Assembly (NCBI RefSeq): GCF_001277235.1
Contig: NZ_CP012266.1
Coordinates: 1,426,001 to 1,490,000 of the forward strand
Origin: Cronobacter dublinensis subsp. dublinensis LMG 23823
GTDB taxonomy: Bacteria; Pseudomonadota; Gammaproteobacteria; Enterobacterales; Enterobacteriaceae
Length of the DNA stretch: 64,000 bases
Direction of reading: 5' to 3'
Positions within the stretch are counted from its first letter, which is position 1. Every line of letters begins with the position of its first letter. Both the position numbers and the translations under genes were made by a program. Shown here one piece after another: positions 8,132 through 16,613 of this stretch. The notes below the pieces were generated by a model. It was not told the DNA's origin and searched no databases. It worked only from the letters and a program-made list of their open reading frames with translations.

Positions 8132-8644
8132 ATGAGTCAGGTCAGCGCAGAGTTTCTGCCGGCGCGCGTCGCCATCCTTACCGTTTCCAGCCGTCGTGGC
8201 GAAGAAGACGACACCTCCGGACATTTTTTACGTGACGCGGCGATTGAGGCCGGGCATCAGGTGGTCGATAAAGCCATCGTCAAAGAGAACCGCTACGCCA
8301 TTCGCGCCGAGGTGTCGCGCTGGATAGCCAGCGATGACGTACAGGTTGTGTTGATTAACGGCGGTACGGGCTTCACCGCAGGCGATCAGGTGCCGGAGGC
8401 GCTACAGCCGCTGTTTGACCGGGAGATTGCAGGCTTCGGCGAAATGTTCCGTATGCTCTCGTTTGAAGAGATAGGCACCGCCATGATGCAGTCACGCGCG
8501 GTAGCGGGTATCGCCAACGACACCCTGATTTTCGCGATGCCGGGCTCGACGCGCGCCTGCCGCACGGCCTGGGAAAACATCATCGCGCCGCAGCTCGACG
8601 CCCGCACGCGCCCGTGTAATTTTCACCCTCATCTGAAGAAGTAA
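8132..8644 (+). CDS. moaB: Molybdenum cofactor biosynthesis protein MoaB
   Basis: The predicted protein has 170 residues and a MogA/MoaB fold. Family members adenylylate molybdopterin or bind it; in E. coli MoaB is dispensable because MogA does the job. The conserved NGGTGFTAGDQ loop is at about 73-83 and the PGSTRACRTAWENII segment near the C-terminus, both typical of the molybdopterin-binding site. An AAGGAG ribosome site precedes the start. It lies 21 bases after moaA and three bases before moaC, in the operon. Confidence 0.95.
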   Translation: MSQVSAEFLPARVAILTVSSRRGEEDDTSGHFLRDAAIEAGHQVVDKAIVKENRYAIRAEVSRWIASDDVQVVLINGGTGFTAGDQVPEALQPLFDREIAGFGEMFRMLSFEEIGTAMMQSRAVAGIANDTLIFAMPGSTRACRTAWENIIAPQLDARTRPCNFHPHLKK

Positions 8645-8647
8645 GTT

Positions 8648-9133
8648 ATGTCGCAACTGACCCACATCAACGCCGCCGGTGAAGCCCATATGGTTGACGT
8701 CTCCGGCAAGGCGGAAACGGTGCGCGAAGCGCGCGCCGAAGCGTTTGTCGATATGCGCCCGGAGACGCTGGCCATGATCGTCAACGGCAGCCATCACAAA
8801 GGCGACGTGTTCGCCACCGCGCGCATTGCGGGTATTCAGGCCGCGAAACGCACCTGGGAGCTGATCCCGCTCTGCCATCCGCTGCTGCTGAGCAAAGTTG
8901 AAGTGCAGCTGTTCGCGGACGAAGCGCACAGCCGCGTGCGCATTGAGTCGCTGTGTCGTCTTACCGGCAAAACCGGCGTTGAAATGGAGGCGCTGACGGC
9001 AGCCTCGGTGGCGGCGCTGACCATCTATGACATGTGTAAAGCGGTGCAGAAAGATATGGTGATTGGCCCCGTGCGGCTGCTGGCAAAAAGCGGCGGCAAG
9101 TCGGGCGATTTTCAGGTGGATGCCCATGATTAA
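8648..9133 (+). CDS. moaC: Cyclic pyranopterin monophosphate synthase MoaC
   Basis: The predicted protein has 161 residues, standard length. MoaC rearranges 3',8-cyclo-GTP to cyclic pyranopterin monophosphate, completing the step begun by MoaA. The conserved blocks are visible: MVDVSGKAETVREA at the N-terminus, KGDVFATARIAGIQAAKRT, the LIPLCHPL active-site stretch, and GVEMEALTAASVAALTIYDM plus the lysine pair in CKAVQKDM. Its stop overlaps the moaD start by eight bases, giving translational coupling. Confidence 0.97.
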   Translation: MSQLTHINAAGEAHMVDVSGKAETVREARAEAFVDMRPETLAMIVNGSHHKGDVFATARIAGIQAAKRTWELIPLCHPLLLSKVEVQLFADEAHSRVRIESLCRLTGKTGVEMEALTAASVAALTIYDMCKAVQKDMVIGPVRLLAKSGGKSGDFQVDAHD

Positions 9134-9371
9134 CGTGCTCTTTTTCGCGCAGGTGCGCGAGCTGACCGGCGTGGACGCCGAGCGTGTGGCGGCGGAATTC
9201 GCCACCGTCGAGGCGCTGCGAGAGCATCTCGCAGCGCGCGGCGGACGCTTTGCGCTGGCGCTGGAATCCGGCAAGCTGCTGGCGGCGGTCAACCAGACGC
9301 TGGTGCCGTTTGATCACCCGCTCGCCGACGGCGACGAGGTGGCGTTTTTCCCGCCGGTGACCGGAGGTTAA
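9126..9371 (+). CDS. moaD: Molybdopterin synthase sulfur carrier subunit MoaD
   Basis: The predicted protein has 81 residues, a ubiquitin-like beta-grasp protein. It carries the thiocarboxylate sulfur used by MoaE to make the dithiolene of molybdopterin, and it is charged by MoeB, whose gene is at the far end of this window. It ends in the required Gly-Gly (FFPPVTGG). The ATG at 9126 gives MINVLFFAQVREL, the family N-terminus. An upstream ATG in frame at 9063 lies deep inside moaC and is rejected. It overlaps moaC and is followed after one base by moaE. Confidence 0.96.
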   Translation: MINVLFFAQVRELTGVDAERVAAEFATVEALREHLAARGGRFALALESGKLLAAVNQTLVPFDHPLADGDEVAFFPPVTGG

Positions 9372-9372
9372 G

Positions 9373-9825
9373 ATGAGCGATACCCGCATCCGCGTCGGCC
9401 ATGACAATTTCAGTGTCGGTGAGGAATATGAGTGGCTCGCGCAGTGCGATGAAGATGGCGCGGTCGTGACGTTTACCGGCAAAGTGCGTAACCATAATCT
9501 TGGCGACAGCGTGCGTGCGCTGACGCTGGAGCACTATCCGGGGATGACCGAGAAAGCGCTGGCGGAGATAGTCGAGGAGGCGCGGGCGCGCTGGCCGTTG
9601 CAGCGCGTGTCGGTGATTCACCGCGTCGGCGAACTGTGGCCGGGCGATGAAATCGTGTTTGTCGGCGTGACCGGCGCGCACCGCAGCCAGGCCTTTGAGG
9701 CGGCGCAGTTTATTATGGATTATCTGAAAACGCGTGCGCCGTTCTGGAAGCGCGAAGCCACGCCGGACGGCGACCGTTGGGTCGAGGCGCGCGACAGCGA
9801 TCAGCAGGCGGCGCAGCGCTGGTAA
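9373..9825 (+). CDS. moaE: Molybdopterin synthase catalytic subunit MoaE
   Basis: The predicted protein has 150 residues. MoaE inserts two sulfurs from MoaD thiocarboxylate into cyclic pyranopterin monophosphate. Conserved motifs seen are the N-terminal FTGKVRNHN, LEHYPGM, the RVGELWPGDEIVFVGV segment and HRSQAFEAAQFIMDYLKTRAPFWKRE, which contains the catalytic lysines. An AGG-type ribosome site lies in the end of moaD, one base upstream. Last gene of the operon; a GAGACGC/GCGTCTC hairpin at 9864-9886 follows, but without a T-run. Confidence 0.96.
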   Translation: MSDTRIRVGHDNFSVGEEYEWLAQCDEDGAVVTFTGKVRNHNLGDSVRALTLEHYPGMTEKALAEIVEEARARWPLQRVSVIHRVGELWPGDEIVFVGVTGAHRSQAFEAAQFIMDYLKTRAPFWKREATPDGDRWVEARDSDQQAAQRW

Positions 9826-9929
9826 TGACATCGCCGGAGATTTGTTCCAGGCTTAATGAAGGCGAGACGCGCGAGCCGTGCGTCTCTACACGGTTTAACC
9901 GAAACTAACTGTATAAGTGAGGCAGCGTC

Positions 9930-10637
9930 ATGGATCGATTCCCACGCTCAAGTCAAAGCATTGTGCAGCCGCGCGCCGGACTGCAAACATTTATGGCGCA
10001 GGTCTATGGCTGGATGACCTGCGGTCTGTTACTGACCGCGTTTGTCGCCTGGTATTCCGCCAATAACGAAAACCTGATGATGTACATTTTCTCCAGCCGG
10101 TTTGTGTTCTTCGGGCTGGTTATTGCCCAGCTCGCGCTGGTATTTATTCTTTCAGGCCTGGTGCACAAGCTCAGCCCGGCGGTCGCCACCGCGCTGTTTA
10201 TGCTCTATTCGGCGCTCACTGGCTTAACGCTGTCATCGATATTCCTGGTGTATACCTACGCCTCTATCGCCAGCACGTTTGTGGTGACGGCGGGAATGTT
10301 TGGCGTGATGAGTCTGTATGGCTACACCACCAAACGCGATTTAAGCGGCTGGGGCAACATTCTGTTTATGGCGCTTATCGGGCTGATTATCGCCTCGCTG
10401 GTGAACTTCTGGCTTAAAAGCCCGGCCCTGATGTGGGCGGTGACCTATATCGGCGTTATCGTGTTTGTGGGCCTGACCGCATATGACACCCAGAAGCTGA
10501 AAAGCCTGGGCGAGCAGATAGACGTCAGTGATCACGGGAACCTGCGGAAATATTCGATTCTCGGCGCGCTGACGCTGTACCTCGATTTTATCAACCTGTT
10601 CCTGATGCTGTTGCGTATTTTCGGCAACCGCCGCTAA
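9930..10637 (+). CDS. ybhL: Bax inhibitor-1 family inner membrane protein YbhL
   Basis: The predicted protein has 235 residues with seven hydrophobic segments, the layout of the BI-1/YccA/TMBIM family. A role as a pH-sensitive calcium leak channel is known for the Bacillus homologue; the enterobacterial function is not established. The conserved C-terminal AYDTQKLK and DFINLFLMLLRIFG segments are present. In E. coli ybhM lies downstream; here it is absent and the next gene is the convergent ybhN. It has its own upstream hairpin region after moaE and a strong terminator downstream. Confidence 0.93.
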   Translation: MDRFPRSSQSIVQPRAGLQTFMAQVYGWMTCGLLLTAFVAWYSANNENLMMYIFSSRFVFFGLVIAQLALVFILSGLVHKLSPAVATALFMLYSALTGLTLSSIFLVYTYASIASTFVVTAGMFGVMSLYGYTTKRDLSGWGNILFMALIGLIIASLVNFWLKSPALMWAVTYIGVIVFVGLTAYDTQKLKSLGEQIDVSDHGNLRKYSILGALTLYLDFINLFLMLLRIFGNRR

Positions 10638-10655
10638 CGGCGCTTTACATCAAAC

Positions 10656-10680
10656 AAAAACCCTCTGCGGAGGGTTTTTT
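10656..10680 (+). terminator. Rho-independent terminator of ybhL
   Basis: CCCTC-TGCG-GAGGG stem followed by six T residues, 20 bases after the ybhL stop. The A-rich left flank lets it work from the other side too. Confidence 0.9.
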
Positions 10681-10696
10681 ATGGGCGCTATAGGAT

Positions 10697-10783
10697 GGCG
10701 GGTGCGCGTGCGCTTACCCGCCCTGTGATGATGAGGTTAATGTTGATTAGGGTAGGGTGGGTAAGCGCACCGCACCCACCATG
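10697..10783. repeat. Inverted pair of dispersed palindromic repeats (ybhL/ybhN)
   Basis: Copy 3 (10697-10724, GGCGGGTGCGCGTGCGCTTA then CCCGCCCT) and copy 4 in the opposite orientation (about 10754-10783, with the CCCACC variant). They lie between the convergent genes ybhL and ybhN, just past the ybhL terminator. Same family as at 5723, 21676, 41690 and 58172. Confidence 0.8.
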
Positions 10784-10834
10784 ACTCAAAACCCTACCAG
10801 TACCCCCCAAATCCACCAGTCACCCGCACACCCA

Positions 10835-11863
10835 TCACTTCTCTTTCGCAAGCTTCAGCGATGAATCGCCGCTCTCCGCTGGCGCCTCGCCGGATCCTTG
10901 CGCCTTCGCGAGTTGCTTCTCGTTTTTGGCGCGGAGTTTCTTCGCCCGGCTCTCCAGCACCAGATAGAACACGATAGCCAGCAGCAGCGGGGCGAAGAAA
11001 TAGAGCATGCGATAGGCAAGCAGCGCGGCGATAATCGCGCCGTGGCTGATATGCTCGCCGCCAAGCAGCGCGATAAACACCGCCTCCAGCACGCCGATGC
11101 CCGCCGGGATATGGATAATCACCCCGGCGATACTGCTCACCAGCAGCACGCCCAGCACGAAGAAATAGTTAATCTCCTGGCCCAGCAGCAGCCAGATAAT
11201 CGCGCCCATCGCCATCCAGTTGGCGCTGGAAATCACCATCTGCGCGATGGCGAATTTCCACGACGGCAGCACCAGCTTCTGGCCTTTGATGGTCACATGG
11301 CGGCGTTTGGCGAACGCGCAAAACCACATATAAACCGCAATCACGGCGAGCAGCACCATGCCGATAATGCGCAGCGTCATCTCGCTGATATACCAGTGCT
11401 CAGGCAGTTTCACCACGCCGAAGGTGAAAATCACGCCGCCCAGCAGGATATAACCGAGCCAGTTGGTGGTGATACTCAGCGAGAAAATGCGTGTGATAGT
11501 GCTGCCCGGCAGCCCCAGGCGCGAGTAAAGCCGGTAGCGCATCCCGACGCCGCCGACCCAGGTGCTGAGCGTCAGGTTGAACGCGTAACAAACGAACGAC
11601 ACCAGCATCACCTGTCGCTTAGCAAGCTTATGCCCGCAGTAGGCGCGGCCCAGCAGGTCATAACAGCCGTAAAGCAGATAACTGACGATAACCAGCGCCA
11701 CCGAGATAAGCAGGGCGGTGCGGTTATAGTTTTTAATAACCTTCCACACCTCTTCCCAGTCGACTCTCTGCGCGTACATCACAATCAGCACGACGACGGC
11801 GATAAAAAACAGCCACGTCAGGATCTTCTTCGTCAGACGCCACTTCGGATGCGATTTCGCCAT
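10835..11863 (-). CDS. ybhN: YbhN, LPG-synthase-type (UPF0104) membrane protein
   Basis: The predicted protein has 342 residues with about eight transmembrane segments, in the lysylphosphatidylglycerol synthetase/flippase transmembrane family (AglD/UPF0104). It has no catalytic transferase domain, so it more likely moves or senses a lipid than makes lysyl-PG. The GVGMRYRLYSRLG segment and the HIPAGIGVLEAVFIALLGG segment are the family's conserved loops. The C-terminal tail of about 45 residues is charged and cytoplasmic. Its start overlaps the clsB stop by one base. The clsB-ybhN pairing suggests a job in cardiolipin or phospholipid handling; that is inference. Confidence 0.9.
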   Translation of the reverse strand: MAKSHPKWRLTKKILTWLFFIAVVVLIVMYAQRVDWEEVWKVIKNYNRTALLISVALVIVSYLLYGCYDLLGRAYCGHKLAKRQVMLVSFVCYAFNLTLSTWVGGVGMRYRLYSRLGLPGSTITRIFSLSITTNWLGYILLGGVIFTFGVVKLPEHWYISEMTLRIIGMVLLAVIAVYMWFCAFAKRRHVTIKGQKLVLPSWKFAIAQMVISSANWMAMGAIIWLLLGQEINYFFVLGVLLVSSIAGVIIHIPAGIGVLEAVFIALLGGEHISHGAIIAALLAYRMLYFFAPLLLAIVFYLVLESRAKKLRAKNEKQLAKAQGSGEAPAESGDSSLKLAKEK

Positions 11864-13104
11864 CAGGGCTTCACTCCTGGATTTTCAGTTTCCACCCGAT
11901 CCTGGGTTTCGATTTCAGGTTGTACCGGCGGCGGCACCTGCGCGAGCTTCGGCGTATGGGCGGGCAGCCAGCCCACCATCGCCGGGAAGTGGCGCAGGAA
12001 GTGGAACACGATGACGCTCTTGGCGAGGTTCCACCAGGTGCGCTTTGGCATCATGCTCTCATCCACCTGTTTACAGTCTTCGCGGATGAGTCGCGTCAGG
12101 TTGTCGCGAAGCGTCTGGTTGAACTGCGTATCGTGAATGATCAGATTCGCCTCCAGATTAAGCGACAGACTCAGCGGGTCGAGGTTGCTGGAGCCCACCG
12201 TCGCCCAGTGATCGTCCATCAGCGCCACTTTGCCGTGCAGCGGACGGCGCAGATATTCGTAGACCTCAACGCCGCCCTTCACCAGATAGTTATAGAGCAG
12301 GCGGGCGCCTACCTTAACGATAGGCATATCCGGCTCACCCTGCACGATGAGCTTCACTTTCACGCCGCGGCGGGCGGCGTTGCGCATGGCGTGCAGCAGA
12401 CGGTAGCCAGGGAAGAAATAGGCGTTGGCGATGATCACCTCTTTTTTGGCGTTCGCCAGCATCTTCAGGTAATGGCGCTCGATATCGTCGCGATGATCGT
12501 TATTATCGCGCCAGATAAACAGCGCCTGCGCCTCGCCGGGCATGGTGTTGTCCACCGCCTGCTGATAGTGGCGCTGCCACCAGCGGCTCACCTGTTCTTC
12601 ACCAAGGTTGCGCAGGACGAACTGATAAATATCCTGCACCACCGGGCCTTCGACGCGCACCGCATAATCCTGCTTCGCCTCCGGTCCGTAGTCGCTCATA
12701 TGCTCGGCGGAGTAGTTAATGCCGCCGACGAACGCCACTTCGCCGTCGATCACCACGATTTTGCGGTGCATACGGCGGAACACATTGGTGCGCATGCCCA
12801 GCGTGCGCGGGCGCGGATCGTAATAGCGAAACTTCACGCCCGCCGAGGTGAGGGTGCCGACGAACTCATCGCTGAGATCCGGCGAGCCGTAGCCGTCCAG
12901 CAGCACCTCGACGCTGACGCCGCGCTGCGCGGCGCGCAGGATAACCTCGTGCAGCTGACGCCCGACGTTGTCGTCGAACCAGATAAAGGTTTCGAGAATG
13001 ATTTTGCTGCGCGCATTGTCTATCGCGTCAAACACGGCGGGATAAAATTCATCGCCGTTCTCTAACAGTTCAATACGGTTGCCGTCACGCCAGTTTGTTT
13101 TCAT
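11863..13104 (-). CDS. clsB: Cardiolipin synthase B
   Basis: The predicted protein has 413 residues and belongs to the phospholipase D superfamily. ClsB (YbhO) joins phosphatidylglycerol molecules to cardiolipin, and in E. coli it can also use glycerol. Both HKD motifs are intact: MHRKIVVIDGEVAFVGG in the first half and LHGKVALMDDHWATVGSSN in the second. No N-terminal membrane anchor is seen, unlike ClsA. The gene overlaps ybhP upstream (four bases) and ybhN downstream (one base), so ybhP-clsB-ybhN is one operon. The C-terminal about 20 residues are Pro/Glu-rich and poorly conserved. Confidence 0.95.
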   Translation of the reverse strand: MKTNWRDGNRIELLENGDEFYPAVFDAIDNARSKIILETFIWFDDNVGRQLHEVILRAAQRGVSVEVLLDGYGSPDLSDEFVGTLTSAGVKFRYYDPRPRTLGMRTNVFRRMHRKIVVIDGEVAFVGGINYSAEHMSDYGPEAKQDYAVRVEGPVVQDIYQFVLRNLGEEQVSRWWQRHYQQAVDNTMPGEAQALFIWRDNNDHRDDIERHYLKMLANAKKEVIIANAYFFPGYRLLHAMRNAARRGVKVKLIVQGEPDMPIVKVGARLLYNYLVKGGVEVYEYLRRPLHGKVALMDDHWATVGSSNLDPLSLSLNLEANLIIHDTQFNQTLRDNLTRLIREDCKQVDESMMPKRTWWNLAKSVIVFHFLRHFPAMVGWLPAHTPKLAQVPPPVQPEIETQDRVETENPGVKP

Positions 13105-13862
13105 AGATGGATCTCCACTGCCAGCGGGGCATGATCGGAAAGATGGCGCCAGTTACGCAGCGGCAGCGCGGTCGGCGCGCTCGCAGAGGCGTTTTTCACA
13201 TAGATCCGGTCGAGACGCAGCAGCGGGAAGCTCACCGGGAAGGTCCGCGCCGGTCTTCCGTGGGCGCGGGTAAACACCTCGTCAAGCCCCGCCTGGGCGC
13301 GCAAAATACGGTTCGCCTGCTGGCGCCAGTCGTTAAAATCGCCCGCGACCACCACCGGCTCGCCCTCCGGCAGGCTGTTAACCATATCGGCCAGTAGCGA
13401 GAGCTGGGCCTGGCGGTGCACCTCTTTCAGCCCCAGATGAACGCAAATCACATGAATGGCTTTCGGAAAGCCGGGCGGGGTAATACGGCAGTGCAGCACG
13501 CCGCGCTTTTCGGTGCCGGGCACCGAGACGTCGCGGTTTTCGTAATGTTCAATCGGGTAGCGCGACAGGACGGCGTTGCCGTGATGCCCTTCCGGGTAGA
13601 CGGCGTTACGGCCGTAGGCGTAATCGCTCCACATCGTATCGGCAAGAAATTCATAGTGGGTGGTGTCCGGCCAGTTTTCCACGTGCAGCGGGTGAACTTC
13701 ATGCGCGCCCATGACTTCCTGAAGACAGACAATATCTGCCGACACCGTACGAACCGCGTCGCGCAGCTCCGGTAAAATAAAGCGTCGGTTAAAAGCGGTA
13801 AAACCCTTATGGGTGTTAATAGTCAAAACCTTCAATGAAAATCGCTGTGTCGTTTCTGCCAT
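13101..13862 (-). CDS. ybhP: YbhP, endonuclease/exonuclease/phosphatase family protein
   Basis: The predicted protein has 253 residues in the DNase I-like EEP fold. Motifs typical of metal-dependent phosphodiesterases are visible: LQEVMGAHE (catalytic Glu), GDFNDWR, and the C-terminal LSDHAPL with the catalytic Asp-His. The same fold serves nucleases and lipid phosphodiesterases. Its place as first gene of ybhP-clsB-ybhN hints at a lipid-linked substrate, but this is not shown. It has no signal peptide. It is divergent from ybhQ, with 135 bases of shared promoter region between them. Confidence 0.93.
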   Translation of the reverse strand: MAETTQRFSLKVLTINTHKGFTAFNRRFILPELRDAVRTVSADIVCLQEVMGAHEVHPLHVENWPDTTHYEFLADTMWSDYAYGRNAVYPEGHHGNAVLSRYPIEHYENRDVSVPGTEKRGVLHCRITPPGFPKAIHVICVHLGLKEVHRQAQLSLLADMVNSLPEGEPVVVAGDFNDWRQQANRILRAQAGLDEVFTRAHGRPARTFPVSFPLLRLDRIYVKNASASAPTALPLRNWRHLSDHAPLAVEIHL

Positions 13863-13997
13863 GTTTCCCCAGCCACTTCTTATTCTCCTGATGTCATTAA
13901 AGTGTAGTCCCAGTCACAAAAAGCGCCGGGGATACGGAATTTTCCGTAAACCAGGGTACTCTGAAGAATGAGTGAAAAATCCCACAGGAGTGCGGCC

Positions 13998-14414
13998 ATG
14001 AAGTGGCAACAATATATTCGCGTGGCGACAGGCTTAAGCTGCTGGCAGATTATGCTGCATCTGGTGGTCGTGGCGCTGCTGGTGGTGGGCTGGATGAGCG
14101 GGACGCTGGTGAAAATCGGCCTGCTGTTATGCGCGCTGTATGCGCTGACCGTGCTGCTGATGCTGGCGTTTCAGCGCCACCATGACGGCCTCTGGCGCGA
14201 GGTGGGCGACTTTTTAGAAGAGCTCACCACCACCTGGTATTTCGGCACAGCGCTGATTGCGCTCTGGCTGCTCTCCCGCGTGCTGCACAACAACCTGCTG
14301 CTGGCGCTGGCGGGCGTCGTGATCTTCGCAGGGCCGGCGCTGCTCTCGCTGCTGGTCAAAGAGCGCAAGCGCGACTCAGCCCACTTTTCGTCGAAACATG
14401 GCATACGCCGCTAA
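13998..14414 (+). CDS. ybhQ: Inner membrane protein YbhQ
   Basis: The predicted protein has 138 residues with four hydrophobic segments and short loops; function unknown. I choose the ATG at 13998 because it has CAGGAG eight bases upstream and gives the conserved MKWQQ...RVATGLSCWQIMLH start; the longer frame from 13968 adds ten non-conserved residues. The conserved EELTTTWYFGTALI segment supports the identification. The last 39 bases overlap the end of the opposite-strand ybhR, so the two mRNAs are complementary at their 3' ends. Confidence 0.9.
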   Translation: MKWQQYIRVATGLSCWQIMLHLVVVALLVVGWMSGTLVKIGLLLCALYALTVLLMLAFQRHHDGLWREVGDFLEELTTTWYFGTALIALWLLSRVLHNNLLLALAGVVIFAGPALLSLLVKERKRDSAHFSSKHGIRR

Positions 14415-15482
14415 CCCTGTCGTGGCCGCGATAACCAGCAGCGGCCACACGCTGCGCCAGATAATCTCCAGGCTGGCGTCCTTGAGATAAATCGCTTTGG
14501 TAATGTCGGTAAAGTGCCGGATCGGGTTAATCCACGTCAGGTTTTGCAGCCAGACCGGCATATTCTCCACTGGCGACACATATCCCGAGAGCAAAATCGC
14601 AGGCATCATAAAGACGAACACGCCGATAAACGCCTGCTGCTGCGTCGCGCAGAGCGCCGAGATCAGCAGCCCAAACCCCACCAGCGATAACCCGTAAATC
14701 ACCATGGTGAAGTAAAAAAGCGCCAGCGATCCGGCGAAGGGGATCTGATACCCCCAGATCCCGATGCCGAGCACGATGGTCGCCTGGAACGTGGCGACAA
14801 TCAGCGCGGGCACCGCTTTGCCGACAAAAATCTGCCAGGTGGCGAGCGGCGACACCAGCAGCTGATCGAGCGTGCCCTGTTCGCGTTCGCGCGCCACCGA
14901 TAATGACGTGACAATCATCACCCCGATAGTCGTTATCATCGCAATCAGCGACGGCACCACGAACCATTTGTAGTCGAGATTCGGGTTATACCAGTTGCGC
15001 ACCACCAGCTCGCTGTTGTTCGGTTTCGCCCGGCCCGCCAGCAGCTCCTCCTGATAATCTTTTACAATCTGTTGCAGGTAGTTTGCTGCAATCTGGGCGC
15101 TGTTGGAGTTGCGCCCGTCGAGCAGGATTTGCAGCGTCGCGGGTTCGCCGCGGGCCAGCCTGCGGGAGAAATCCGCCGGAAAGTGGATAGCCAGCAGCGC
15201 CTGCCGGGCCTCAAGCGTCGGCGTGATCGCCTGTTCACTGTTCAGCACCTTCACGTGGCTGAAAGCGCTGGCGCGGGCGAAACGCTGGGTCAGCTCCACC
15301 GCGTGCGCGCCGTTATCCTGGTTGTAAATCGCGATAGTGGCGTTGGTGACTTCCAGCGTCGCGGCGAACGGAAACAGGATAACCTGTAACACCACCGGCA
15401 GGATCAGAATGGCGCGGGTCTGCGGCTCGCGCAGCAACGACTGCAACTCTTTGCGCATAAGCGTCCATAAGCGGTGCCACAT
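14376..15482 (-). CDS. ybhR: ABC-2 type permease YbhR
   Basis: The predicted protein has 368 residues: one N-terminal membrane segment, a large periplasmic domain (about 45-170), then five membrane segments with the ABC2 motif near GYVSPVENMPVWLQNLTWINPIRHF. It forms the export channel with YbhS, powered by YbhF and coupled to the periplasm by YbhG. E. coli YbhFSR has been linked to drug and Na+/Li+ export. It lies nine bases after ybhS. The 3' end overlaps convergent ybhQ by 39 bases. Confidence 0.95.
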   Translation of the reverse strand: MWHRLWTLMRKELQSLLREPQTRAILILPVVLQVILFPFAATLEVTNATIAIYNQDNGAHAVELTQRFARASAFSHVKVLNSEQAITPTLEARQALLAIHFPADFSRRLARGEPATLQILLDGRNSNSAQIAANYLQQIVKDYQEELLAGRAKPNNSELVVRNWYNPNLDYKWFVVPSLIAMITTIGVMIVTSLSVAREREQGTLDQLLVSPLATWQIFVGKAVPALIVATFQATIVLGIGIWGYQIPFAGSLALFYFTMVIYGLSLVGFGLLISALCATQQQAFIGVFVFMMPAILLSGYVSPVENMPVWLQNLTWINPIRHFTDITKAIYLKDASLEIIWRSVWPLLVIAATTGLAAYAMFRRKVG

Positions 15483-15491
15483 AGCGTCTCC

Positions 15492-16613
15492 TTAATCGAG
15501 CCGACGTTTAGTGTTAAGCCACGTCAGACCGATAAACATCACGGCGGATACCAGCAGAAACAGCACGTTGACCAGCAGGACGCCGGGCAGGGTGCCTGCG
15601 AGAAACAGGCTTTGCAGCGTACTGACGAAATAGCGCGCCGGAATGACATACGTCACCGCGCGGATCGCGGCGGGCATACTGTCTATCTGGAAGATAAATC
15701 CGGAGAGCATCACCGAGGGCAGAAACGCCGCGTTCAGCGCCACCTGGGCGGCGTTAAACTGGTTGCGGGTGAGCGTCGAGATCAAAAGCCCCATGCCGAG
15801 CGTGCTGAGCAGAAACAGGCTGGAGATAAAAAACAGCGCCAGCAGCGAGCCGCGGTACGGCACGCCGAGAACAAACACCGACACCAGCATACAGAGCAAC
15901 ATCGCCAGCATGCCGAGAAAATAGTAGGGGATAAGCTTGCACAGCAGCAGCTCGCCGCGCGTCACCTCGGTTGAGAGCAGCGCCTCCATCGTGCCGCGCT
16001 CCCACTCGCGCGCCACCACCAGCGAGGTGAGGATAGCCCCAATCACCGTCATGATAATGGTTACCGCGCCGGGAATGATAAAGTGCTGGCTGATGGCCGC
16101 CGGGTTAAACCAGTAGCGGAGCTGAACGTCAATCAGCGGTTCGAACGTCTCGCCGCGATCCGCCGCGCGCTGGGTCTGCCACAGCTGCCAGATACCCTCC
16201 ATATAGCCGCGCACGAAATTCGCCGTGTTCGGCTCGCTGCCGTCGGTGATCACCTGGATCGGCGCGCGCCCGCCTGGCCGCGCCATTTGCGCGGCGAAAT
16301 CCACCGGGATAACCACCAGCCCGCGGATTTTCCCGGCCTGCATCAGGCTAATCAGCTGCGGGCGGTTGTCGCTGATGGTAGGCGCGATAAATGGCGAGGC
16401 GGTAATGGCGTGGGTGAAATCGAGCGCTTCTTCGCTGCGCTCCTCCAGCAATACGCCGACGTGCAGGCGGCTGGAGTCAAGGTTAATGCCATAGCCGAAG
16501 ATAAACAGCAGCAGCAGGGGAATGACGAACGCAATAAGCCAACTGCTCGGGTCGCGCAAGATCTGGCGCGTCTCTTTCACGCACAGCGCGCGCGCGCGCC
16601 GCAGGTTCATCAT
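15492..16613 (-). CDS. ybhS: ABC-2 type permease YbhS
   Basis: The predicted protein has 373 residues and the same layout as its neighbour YbhR: one membrane segment near residues 20-42, a periplasmic domain, and five or six C-terminal segments with MLSGFIFQIDSMPAAIRAVTYVIPARYFV. It is the second half of the heterodimeric permease of the YbhGFSR exporter. The start overlaps the ybhF stop by four bases (translational coupling). Length and order agree with E. coli. Confidence 0.95.
   Translation of the reverse strand: MMNLRRARALCVKETRQILRDPSSWLIAFVIPLLLLFIFGYGINLDSSRLHVGVLLEERSEEALDFTHAITASPFIAPTISDNRPQLISLMQAGKIRGLVVIPVDFAAQMARPGGRAPIQVITDGSEPNTANFVRGYMEGIWQLWQTQRAADRGETFEPLIDVQLRYWFNPAAISQHFIIPGAVTIIMTVIGAILTSLVVAREWERGTMEALLSTEVTRGELLLCKLIPYYFLGMLAMLLCMLVSVFVLGVPYRGSLLALFFISSLFLLSTLGMGLLISTLTRNQFNAAQVALNAAFLPSVMLSGFIFQIDSMPAAIRAVTYVIPARYFVSTLQSLFLAGTLPGVLLVNVLFLLVSAVMFIGLTWLNTKRRLD

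Noticed and set aside
10898..12136. Long open frame on the strand opposite ybhN
   Set aside because: Shadow of ybhN: His/Gln/Arg-rich composition, no start site, and crosses into the clsB gene.
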